Shown piece by piece: positions 1 to 7,317 of a stretch of 64,000 nt of DNA. The stretch is taken from NCBI GenBank assembly GCA_020845475.1, contig JADLFN010000051.1:52230-116229 (forward strand). The letters are read 5' to 3'. The position numbers were made by a program, and so were the translations under genes. Under the pieces are notes generated by a model. It saw nothing but the letters and a program-made list of their open reading frames with translations. It made no database searches and was not told where the DNA came from. The stretch is from Planctomycetota bacterium (lineage in GTDB: Bacteria > Planctomycetota > UBA8742 > UBA2392). Numbering within the stretch: the stretch's first letter is position 1; the number at the start of each line of letters is the position of its first letter.

Positions 1-1085
<1,085 letters not shown>

Positions 1086-1087
1086 GT

Positions 1088-2800
1088 CTACGGGAAATCA
1101 GATCGCCACAATTGGACTGCACGCTTGGCCATGCGCTTCTGACGTGAATCTACAAGTGCCAACGTCCATTCTGTAGGCGCAAGCTCTGGAGTTTTCTTTG
1201 CAAGTTGGTAGTTGCTAGTTATGTAAGCTGCCACTTTTTTGTCGTAGGTCTCGTTCCCAACATTGCGATTGAGTGGTGCCTCAAGAAGGACAAGGTTGCC
1301 GAGCCGATAGACTGTCGCCTCCCAATGCTCCTTTGCAATGCTTTCATTCCAATCTTCGCTCGGGTTCTCTGGCAAAATGTGTTCAATGGTCGCAGGATCT
1401 GTATCTGGGTCAACAGCTCGGTGAGAAAGATCCGCCTCCAGCTTGGCCAAGATGTACTTCGCGAGTTTCTTTCGTTGACCACTGGTATCTACTGTCATCC
1501 GTGCAAAATCTTGTTCGAACTTTCCATCGTCGACATAAACGTCCCGTAAATACGTGAAAACGGCGGCTGGGGTTCGGGCGTGACCGTCTAAGACTGCCTT
1601 GGCCGCGCGGTGATACGTTGGTTCAAGTAGGTTAGTGTTCAGTCCACTTACGATTGAGTAACGAAACGAAATCGCGGTCACTAGCTTCAATACACGTGCA
1701 AAGTCGCTCCCCAATTTCTCCCAGGCCGCAAACAGCAACGGAGTCATTTGTCGGACTCTGAACAGATTTAGGTCTCGGATGAATGGGCCGCAGTCAGGCC
1801 GTTCTAACCAATACCCGTGATTCGGATCAGAGAGGGCTGAAAAGAGCTCGGCCCGGTCATCCAGCGCTTTCATTAGGTCAAACACCTCTTCGGGCGTGTT
1901 CACACTCTCGCGAACCAGCTTGAAAAGCCGTTGACTGCGTATCTGCGGCTGTTCGCAAAGCAAGTGGTAGCGAAGGAACTCCGGAAAACGCTCTTGCCCT
2001 ACGGTAAGTATAAGCGCCTTCCACCTTCGTTGCAGAACTTCAAGGTCCGTGGCTACCTTTACTCGAGACAACAAGTAGTTCTTGAGCAAGTCTGTCGCAG
2101 AAAGCTCTAAGCCGCGGGCGTTGAGGGTCTCAAAGACAGTGTACGCATTTAACTCGTCATCCACCGTAATCAGGATGAACATCAGTTGTCGAGCCACCGT
2201 CTCGGACAAAAGGGATGCGAGAGCCTCACCGCTCTGTCCGTACTCGGTGACGAGATCCAGTTGCTTTCGAAAGTACTGAAAGGACTCCCATAACAGTCGA
2301 TTCGATTTAGGAAGGCCTCTAACGTTTAGTGGCTTCTTAAGTTGCACAAGCCGATCCTGATAGAACGCGTTGTCTGTTTCATTGAGGAATAGCTTGCTGT
2401 TTTCCACTAAGGAAGCTGGATTCTTCTCGCCGATGAATCGACCCCGAAGACCCACGGCTCTTTGATTGTTGTGCTCGGCATCTTGGCCTATCGCTGCCAT
2501 GTCTTGAAGTTTTGCGATTACGGCCAATGCCAGTACGCTCAAAGTCGCTAATCGTTGTTGTCCATCAATTATGAGGAATTCTCGATCGGTCTTGCCTTCT
2601 ACGACCAAGGCGCCCATGTAGTGCCGAACATCTGGACGTCCGTGCATCTCTTTGATGTCGTTCCAGAGGTCTTCCCATTGCTCTTCTTCCCAAGAGTAAT
2701 CTCTCTGGTAAGGGGGCACTCGGTAGATCTTTCCGTTGCCGACAAGATCGCCGAAATTTGCTGTAGATGTATTGAGCAGGTTTACCTTTGCCATGATCAT
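1088..2800 (-). CDS. DUF262/DUF1524 (GmrSD-type) nuclease-like protein
   Basis: 570 aa. The N-terminal DUF262 ParB/Srx-like domain shows the VPPYQRDYSW box and IDGQQRL (residues ~78-84), followed by FETLNARGLELSATDLLKN. The C-terminal DUF1524 HNH-like domain shows IEHILPEN and LGNLVLLEAPLNRNVGN. These are the two halves of GmrS and GmrD, which together restrict glucosylated hydroxymethylcytosine DNA; many single-chain relatives are of unknown specificity. The gene stands alone between eno and a metal exporter with no methylase or partner. Its base composition is clearly more AT-rich than its neighbours, which suggests horizontal acquisition. An anti-phage role is inference. Start: ATG at 2800, or ATG two codons further in. 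Confidence 0.88.
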   Translation of the reverse strand: MIMAKVNLLNTSTANFGDLVGNGKIYRVPPYQRDYSWEEEQWEDLWNDIKEMHGRPDVRHYMGALVVEGKTDREFLIIDGQQRLATLSVLALAVIAKLQDMAAIGQDAEHNNQRAVGLRGRFIGEKNPASLVENSKLFLNETDNAFYQDRLVQLKKPLNVRGLPKSNRLLWESFQYFRKQLDLVTEYGQSGEALASLLSETVARQLMFILITVDDELNAYTVFETLNARGLELSATDLLKNYLLSRVKVATDLEVLQRRWKALILTVGQERFPEFLRYHLLCEQPQIRSQRLFKLVRESVNTPEEVFDLMKALDDRAELFSALSDPNHGYWLERPDCGPFIRDLNLFRVRQMTPLLFAAWEKLGSDFARVLKLVTAISFRYSIVSGLNTNLLEPTYHRAAKAVLDGHARTPAAVFTYLRDVYVDDGKFEQDFARMTVDTSGQRKKLAKYILAKLEADLSHRAVDPDTDPATIEHILPENPSEDWNESIAKEHWEATVYRLGNLVLLEAPLNRNVGNETYDKKVAAYITSNYQLAKKTPELAPTEWTLALVDSRQKRMAKRAVQLWRSDFP

Positions 2801-2910
2801 CCAAATCCCGTTTCAATGGATACAGCATAGTTGCATGGCACCGTCCTTGGCTACTGGCCTCCTGAGGGAATGCCCCTTCGCTAACCACAGTGCGCTGATA
2901 ATCTGAACTC

Positions 2911-3942
2911 ATGCACACGGAAAACCCAGCCGCATTTTGTCATTCGCACTCGACGGTGCTGGCACCGGCGGGCAGTGAGCGGCGCACGTGGCTTGTCGTG
3001 TTCATCACCGGTTTGACGATGCTGGTTGAACTCGTGGCGGGTTACTGGGCGGGCTCGATGGCGCTGGTGGCTGATGGCTGGCACATGGCCACGCATGTGG
3101 GTGCCCTTTCTTTGGCGGGCTTGGCTTACTGGTATGCGCGTCGCCATGCCACTTCGCGCAAGTTCACCTTTGGCGTGGGCAAGATCTATGCGCTGGCGGG
3201 ATACACCAACGCGATTCTGCTGGGCGTGGTCGCGCTGGCCATGATCTTTGAAAGTGTGATGCGCCTGCGCGAGCCGGTGAAGATTGATTTCAACGTGGCG
3301 TTGCCTGTCGCGGTGATCGGGCTTGTGGTCAACCTGCTCAGTATGCTGGTGCTGGGGGCTGGGCATCACCACGACCATCATGATCACTCTTCGACAGGCT
3401 CAGGGCAGGCGACGCACGACCACGAGCACCAAGATCATGAGCATGACGAGCATGGGCACCACGATCACCACGATCACCACGATCACGGCAAGCACGAAGA
3501 CCACAACATGCGCGGCGCGTTCCTGCATGTCGCCGCTGATGCGTTCACGAGTGTGCTGGCCATTGGCGCGCTTCTGGCCGGCATGTACGCGGGCTGGAAC
3601 TTCCTTGACCCGGTGATGGGCATCGTGGGTGCACTTGTGATTTTGCGCTGGGGCTGGGGCCTGATCCGCAGCGCCTCGCGCGCGCTGTTGGATGTCGTGC
3701 CCAACCAGGCCATGGCCGATGAGATCAAATCCGAAATCGAGAGCATCGGCGATTCGCGCGTGAGCGACCTGCACTTGTGGGAACTCAGCCCCGGCCGCTT
3801 TGGCTGCATTGTCAGCGTCGTTTCCAGCGCGCCGCTGGACGCCGCCGAGTATCGCAAACGCATCCTAGAACACGCCGAAGTCAATCACCTCACCGTCGAA
3901 GTCACGAAGTGCTTGCCAGAAGTTCCCGTATTGACGCCCTGA
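2911..3942 (+). CDS. Cation diffusion facilitator, DmeF-like Co/Ni (or Zn) exporter
   Basis: 343 aa inner-membrane metal/proton antiporter of the CDF family. About six membrane segments are visible. The metal-site signature is ADGWHMATH near residue 60, with the second half LHVAADAFTSVLA. The region between segments IV and V is a His/Asp-rich loop of ~50 residues. The HMATH form and the overall sequence resemble DmeF more than ZitB or CzcD, so Co/Ni efflux is the best guess. Part of the His-rich loop (3389-3410) is encoded by sequence resembling a common dispersed repeat. The gene converges on the ArsI-like gene. Confidence 0.88.
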   Translation: MHTENPAAFCHSHSTVLAPAGSERRTWLVVFITGLTMLVELVAGYWAGSMALVADGWHMATHVGALSLAGLAYWYARRHATSRKFTFGVGKIYALAGYTNAILLGVVALAMIFESVMRLREPVKIDFNVALPVAVIGLVVNLLSMLVLGAGHHHDHHDHSSTGSGQATHDHEHQDHEHDEHGHHDHHDHHDHGKHEDHNMRGAFLHVAADAFTSVLAIGALLAGMYAGWNFLDPVMGIVGALVILRWGWGLIRSASRALLDVVPNQAMADEIKSEIESIGDSRVSDLHLWELSPGRFGCIVSVVSSAPLDAAEYRKRILEHAEVNHLTVEVTKCLPEVPVLTP

Positions 3943-3967
3943 CGGTTTGACTTTGGGCGCATGAATT

Positions 3968-4477
3968 TCAGCAGCAGGTTGATTTGGCCGGCCGATCCTG
4001 TTTGGCGGATATTGTTTTGGGTACGCAGCAAGGGCCCGCCGCCTTGGCTTTGGCGTTTTCCTGAGAATTCGCACCGCACTCCTTCGCCAAGGCCTCGGCG
4101 GGCACGTCAGCGTGGCGGACCCAGAACTCCCATGCGTTGCCGTCGGGGTCGGTGGCCCAGAACTTGTTAGCAACGGCGTAACAACATGTCACTTCCTGCT
4201 CGGTGCGCACGCTCAGGCCGGCCTCTTCCACGCGCTTTCTCCATCCCTCGAGTTCGCGGTCGTCGAAGAGTTCGATGCCGAAGTGGCGCGCGTTCGTGTC
4301 GGCGATCTTTGCTCCGGGAATTTGGACGATTGCTAGGTGCAGCGCCGGGTTGTCGAGCCGCCAGTTGGCGTAATCGGGCTGTATCCTGGTGGGGGCCGCG
4401 CCGAACAGATTACGGTAGAAAGCGACCGATTGTCCGAGGTCGCAGACGCTCAGGTTGACGTGCACGCGTGTTTTCAT
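3968..4477 (-). CDS. arsI: ArsI/CadI-family glyoxalase-fold metal(loid) resistance enzyme
   Basis: 169 aa, vicinal-oxygen-chelate fold. ArsI cleaves the C-As bond of trivalent organoarsenicals; the family also contains CadI. The N-terminus MKTRVHVNLSVCDL and the motif DYANWRLDNPALHLAI are typical, and the vicinal cysteine pair in VTCCYA matches the arsenic-binding Cys pair of ArsI. Two further Cys-Cys pairs end the protein (GPCC and STCC). The start at 4477 is chosen because GAGGAG lies at good spacing upstream; a longer frame would add 35 implausible residues. Its neighbours are a CDF exporter and an activator, giving a small metal-stress cluster. ArsI versus CadI substrate cannot be settled by eye. 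Confidence 0.8.
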   Translation of the reverse strand: MKTRVHVNLSVCDLGQSVAFYRNLFGAAPTRIQPDYANWRLDNPALHLAIVQIPGAKIADTNARHFGIELFDDRELEGWRKRVEEAGLSVRTEQEVTCCYAVANKFWATDPDGNAWEFWVRHADVPAEALAKECGANSQENAKAKAAGPCCVPKTISAKQDRPAKSTCC

Positions 4478-4489
4478 CGCCGCTCCTCT

Positions 4490-4505
4490 ATCGTTAGTAT
4501 ACGAT
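4490..4505. promoter_or_regulatory. Operator candidate 1 (ATCGT-N6-ACGAT)
   Basis: Palindrome ATCGTTAGTATACGAT, just upstream of the arsI ribosome site. Read on the minus strand it contains TATACT, a good -10 hexamer, so a protein bound here would cover the arsI promoter. It is one of three sites with the same half-sites and spacing in this intergenic region. Confidence 0.6.
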
Positions 4506-4580
4506 TTATTGTTGCGTGAGGCCCTTGCGCTTACGGACGGTATGCATGCGCGGAATCCGTGGTTCTTGATCGCGCGATTC

Positions 4581-4596
4581 ATCGTGCAATAACGAT
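4581..4596. promoter_or_regulatory. Operator candidate 2 (ATCGT-N6-ACGAT)
   Basis: Palindrome ATCGTGCAATAACGAT with half-sites identical to those at 4490 and 4619. It lies about 90 bp upstream of the sigma-54-like promoter at 4669. Confidence 0.6.
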
Positions 4597-4618
4597 AAGT
4601 GACGTGCGCGGAAATGCA

Positions 4619-4634
4619 ATCGTAAAAATACGAT
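4619..4634. promoter_or_regulatory. Operator candidate 3 (ATCGT-N6-ACGAT)
   Basis: Palindrome ATCGTAAAAATACGAT, the third copy, whose N6 also extends the symmetry (ATCGTA/TACGAT). Its centre is 38 bp from that of site 2. Confidence 0.6.
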
Positions 4635-4668
4635 GATTGGTGGCGACGCTCCGTTCACTATCAGTGGC

Positions 4669-4685
4669 CCGGAAGCGGCTTTGCA
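4669..4685 (+). promoter_or_regulatory. Possible sigma-54 promoter
   Basis: CCGGAAGCGGCTTTGCA has the GG-N10-GC spacing and a perfect TTGCA -12 block; the -24 block keeps only GG. It lies directly in front of the sigma-54 activator gene, which would fit autoregulation. Transcription would begin near 4696, which would make ATG 4716 the start of that gene. The match is partial. Confidence 0.3.
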
Positions 4686-4694
4686 AGCAGGCTA

Positions 4695-5672
4695 GTGGGT
4701 GTTACCTTTTTACACATGGCCGCTGACCCCATCGCTGCGCTCATTATCGGAAACTCGCCGCACATGCGTGCGTTGCGCCAGCAGGTTGCCCAAGTCGCGG
4801 CCAGCGACCATCCCGTCCTGATCCTCGGTGAAAGCGGCGCGGGCAAGGAAGTGGTGGCCCGCGCGATTCATGCTGCCAGCGCGCGGCATGATTCGCCCTT
4901 TGTCGGCCAGAGCTGCCTTGCCATTCCCGAAACGCTGATCGAGAGCGAGCTCTTCGGTTATGAACCCGGCGCGTTCACTGACGCACGCGAGCGCCGCATC
5001 GGCCTGTTTGAGCAGGCCGAGGGCGGCACGCTGTTCCTCGATGAAATCGGTGATATTCCGCTGGCGTTCCAGAAACGCTTGCTGCGCGTTCTTCAAGAAC
5101 GCGAAGTTCGGCGCTTGGGCAGCGTTGTGGCCATTGCCATTAATGTGCGCATCATCGCAGCCACCAATGCGCCCATCGAAGCCGCCGTGGCGCAGGGCGC
5201 CTTTCGCAGCGACCTGTTGTATCGCCTTAATACGTTTGAAATCCGTGTGCCGCCCTTGCGCCAGCGCGCCGAGGATGTGCCCGCGCTCGTGGACCATTTC
5301 ATCGCCAAGCATGGCCGCGCTTATGGCTTTTCCGGCAAGCCGGGTGCACCGTTGCTCAAGCGGCTTTCGGAGTACCCCTGGCCGGGCAATGTGCGCGAGC
5401 TGGAGAATTTCGTCGTGCGCTGGATGACGCTGGGCGAGGAAGCGCTCGACCTGCTCGACAAAAAAGTCGCGCTGAGTTTTGACACCACCAGCAACCGGCG
5501 CTGGCTTTCGATGACCATGGAAGAAATCGAGGCCGAGGTGATCAAGATGTTCCTCGAAGACTGCGGCCGCAACAAAACGCTCGCCGCCAAGCGCCTGGGG
5601 CTGGCGCGAAAGAGCCTGTACAACAAGATCGAGCGCTACGGGATTGAGGGCGCGGTCAAAGGCAAGGGGTAG
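4695..5672 (+). CDS. Sigma-54-dependent activator without sensor domain (GAFTDA variant)
   Basis: 325 aa. An AAA+ enhancer-binding protein that would remodel sigma-54 holoenzyme. Walker A is GESGAGKE (residues 45-52), Walker B LFLDEIGD (~113-120), then RRLGS, LYRLN, PLRQR and [13 protein letters not shown]; a Fis-type helix-turn-helix closes the protein ([20 protein letters not shown]). It has no receiver, GAF or PAS domain. The sigma-54-contacting loop reads GAFTDA instead of GAFTGA. Start: GTG 4695 has a weak AGCAGG upstream; ATG 4716 is the alternative if the sigma-54-like promoter is real. Divergent from arsI, so it may control that gene and itself. Confidence 0.9.
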   Translation: MGVTFLHMAADPIAALIIGNSPHMRALRQQVAQVAASDHPVLILGESGAGKEVVARAIHAASARHDSPFVGQSCLAIPETLIESELFGYEPGAFTDARERRIGLFEQAEGGTLFLDEIGDIPLAFQKRLLRVLQEREVRRLGSVVAIAINVRIIAATNAPIEAAVAQGAFRSDLLYRLNTFEIRVPPLRQRAEDVPALVDHFIAKHGRAYGFSGKPGAPLLKRLSEYPWPGNVRELENFVVRWMTLGEEALDLLDKKVALSFDTTSNRRWLSMTMEEIEAEVIKMFLEDCGRNKTLAAKRLGLARKSLYNKIERYGIEGAVKGKG

Positions 5673-5706
5673 CGTTTACGAGCTGCGCGGCTACCCGAAA
5701 TTCAAA

Positions 5707-5724
5707 GCGCCGGCAAGCCGCCGC
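5707..5724. repeat. REP-like palindrome, single unit
   Basis: A GC-AA-GC-centred palindrome (GCGCCGGC, AA, GCCGCCGC; one mismatch). With its flanks (TCAAAG before, ACTCCAAAG after) it closely matches the right-hand unit of the cluster at 47740-47768, so it belongs to the same dispersed family. Confidence 0.65.
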
Positions 5725-5761
5725 ACTCCAAAGTGAAAGTCAGACTGGCTTGCCAAACGTA

Positions 5762-5776
5762 GCTCGTGAAGCGAGC
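5762..5776 (-). terminator. Hairpin behind tRNA-Leu
   Basis: GCTCG/CGAGC stem with a 5-nt loop just beyond the 3' end of the tRNA, followed on the minus strand by TACGTTT. A short stem with a weak T tract; a possible terminator or processing site. Confidence 0.35.
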
Positions 5777-5782
5777 AAAGTA

Positions 5783-5869
5783 TGGTGCACGGGGTGGGAC
5801 TTGAACCCACAAGCCCTTTCGGGCACTCGCACCTGAAACGAGCGCGTCTGCCAATTCCGCCACCCGTGC
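5783..5869 (-). tRNA. tRNA-Leu (anticodon CAG)
   Basis: An 87-nt class II tRNA with encoded CCA. The acceptor stem GCACGGG pairs with CCCGTGC, followed by discriminator A and CCA. The D arm has GGCAGAC. The anticodon stem-loop holds CAG at 5833-5835 (complement), reading CUG leucine codons. The long variable arm (GTGCCCGAAAGGGCTT region) and the T-loop GTTCAAGTC are typical of tRNA-Leu. Confidence 0.97.
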
Positions 5870-5910
5870 AGCGGCGCGAGAAGATACAACGCAACTATCA
5901 GGCATCAAGG

Positions 5911-5949
5911 GAGCGCAAAAAACAGAACGTCCGGCGTGGCCGGACGTTC
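5911..5949 (-). terminator. Intrinsic terminator of tatA
   Basis: A perfect 11-bp stem (5925-5935 with 5939-5949) and 3-nt loop, followed on the minus strand by TGTTTTTTG. It lies 14 bp beyond the tatA stop and is a classical Rho-independent terminator. Confidence 0.9.
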
Positions 5950-5963
5950 ACAGGTGGGAGGAT

Positions 5964-6221
5964 TTACTTGGCCGCGTGTTCGTGCGCTTCGCTGCGCTCG
6001 ACCGTCACTTCGCGAGAAGGTTTGTTTTCCAGCTTCTTGTCTTCATTGCCCACGTTGTCGAGGTCATCCTTGACGTCTTTCACGCCCTTCTTGAACTCCA
6101 CGACACTCTTGCCCAGGTTCTTGGCAATCATCGGCAGGCTGCCGCCGAAGAGCACCAGCGCCACCACACAGAAGATGATGATCTCGGTGGTTGTGAAATT
6201 GAAAAACGCGAGCATGTCCAT
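5964..6221 (-). CDS. tatA: Twin-arginine translocase subunit TatA/TatE
   Basis: 85 aa. A single N-terminal membrane helix (residues ~12-27) is followed by the hinge and amphipathic helix LFGGSLPMIAKNLGKSVVEF, with the usual FG at the hinge, and a charged C-terminal tail. It forms the pore oligomer for export of folded proteins. The start is ATG 6221 behind a strong GGAGGGAAG. No tatB or tatC is adjacent. The Tat-signal protein at 12787 is a possible cargo. TatA and TatE cannot be told apart by sequence alone. Confidence 0.93.
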   Translation of the reverse strand: MDMLAFFNFTTTEIIIFCVVALVLFGGSLPMIAKNLGKSVVEFKKGVKDVKDDLDNVGNEDKKLENKPSREVTVERSEAHEHAAK

Positions 6222-6345
6222 AACTTCCCTCCGTCATCGATTCGCACTGTTTCTGACATACTGAACACGCGCGTAATCAAATGGTTCCGTAAATCCACTT
6301 TTCTAGCGTACAATAGCCCGCTACGCAAACAACAGCGACCCATCC

Positions 6346-7251
6346 ATGCCCACGCCCTATAAGCCCAATCCTGCCAAGCCAGCACAAGGCCCCGGTGTCT
6401 CCGTTCACTTCAGTTGCCAGGCCTGCGGAAACAGCTTTCCCAGCTCCAAAGAGCAAATGGCCGTTCAGCCCGTGTGCCCCAAGTGCCGCACCTACGGCAG
6501 GATTCTCGGGCCCGATGGCAGGCCCGTGATGGCCCAGCGCAAGGGCAGCACAGCCTCGCCCATGGCTGCCGCCGGAGTCGGGCAGCATGAAGCCGTCGAA
6601 GTTGATTTCGCAGTCGCCCACGGCAAGAAGGACAATTCGGCTTTGCTGCGCATGATATTCGTGATCGTGGGCGGCATCGTGTTTGTGGTCTTCCTCGGAA
6701 TTCTCGTTTCCAACCTGCAGTCCGGCGCGGCCGCGCGCAAAAAGGCCGAACGCGAAGAAGTGCTGGACACGGCCAAGTACGACGACGCGATCTCCAAAGC
6801 GGTCTCCAAGGTGCGCACTTCGCTTGCCGCCGGCGGCCGCTGCCAGGTCATGGAAACGGAGGCCGTGAGCGACGTGCTTGACGCCATGGCCTCGTCACCC
6901 GGTTTCGTCAAACCGAACTGGACAACACCGCCCAAGCCGGGCAGCCCGTACAAAAACTACACTTTTGTCGTCTCGCACACGGATGCCAACGGCGCCAAGC
7001 ACACGGGGTTTATTGTCCTGCTCTACTACAAGAAGCTCGACGAAGTGAATGCCGCCGCCTCACAGTTGACCACATTGCTGCCGTCCAACGCATTTGCGCG
7101 CTCGGTGCAACCGGATCTCTGGTTCATCGCCTACTATGCAGTCAACCTCAAAGGCCCGGTGCTCGACGCGCTGGTTCAAGCCAAGGGTATTGGCGCCGCC
7201 AGCGATTTCGAACAGTTCCGCAAACGCACGGGCATAGCGGGTGATGACTAG
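6346..7251 (+). CDS. Zinc-ribbon membrane protein of unknown function
   Basis: 301 aa, not a family I can name. A small zinc ribbon sits at the N-terminus (CQAC at ~24-27, CPKC at ~43-47). A ~50-residue linker leads to one membrane helix (~104-123, IFVIVGGIVFVVFLGILV), then a charged coiled stretch and a mixed alpha/beta C-terminal domain of ~170 residues. Topology is probably a cytoplasmic ribbon with an extracytoplasmic C-terminus. A TACAAT -10-like hexamer lies ~35 bp upstream. Such zinc-ribbon plus single-TM proteins are common in Planctomycetota. Its stop is 66 bp before the TPR gene. Confidence 0.75.
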   Translation: MPTPYKPNPAKPAQGPGVSVHFSCQACGNSFPSSKEQMAVQPVCPKCRTYGRILGPDGRPVMAQRKGSTASPMAAAGVGQHEAVEVDFAVAHGKKDNSALLRMIFVIVGGIVFVVFLGILVSNLQSGAAARKKAEREEVLDTAKYDDAISKAVSKVRTSLAAGGRCQVMETEAVSDVLDAMASSPGFVKPNWTTPPKPGSPYKNYTFVVSHTDANGAKHTGFIVLLYYKKLDEVNAAASQLTTLLPSNAFARSVQPDLWFIAYYAVNLKGPVLDALVQAKGIGAASDFEQFRKRTGIAGDD

Positions 7252-7317
7252 CGACACCCGCCATGGTCAAACATGGCATAATCGTCTGGGGCCCGCCGCC
7301 TGTTTGTTGGAGTCAAC

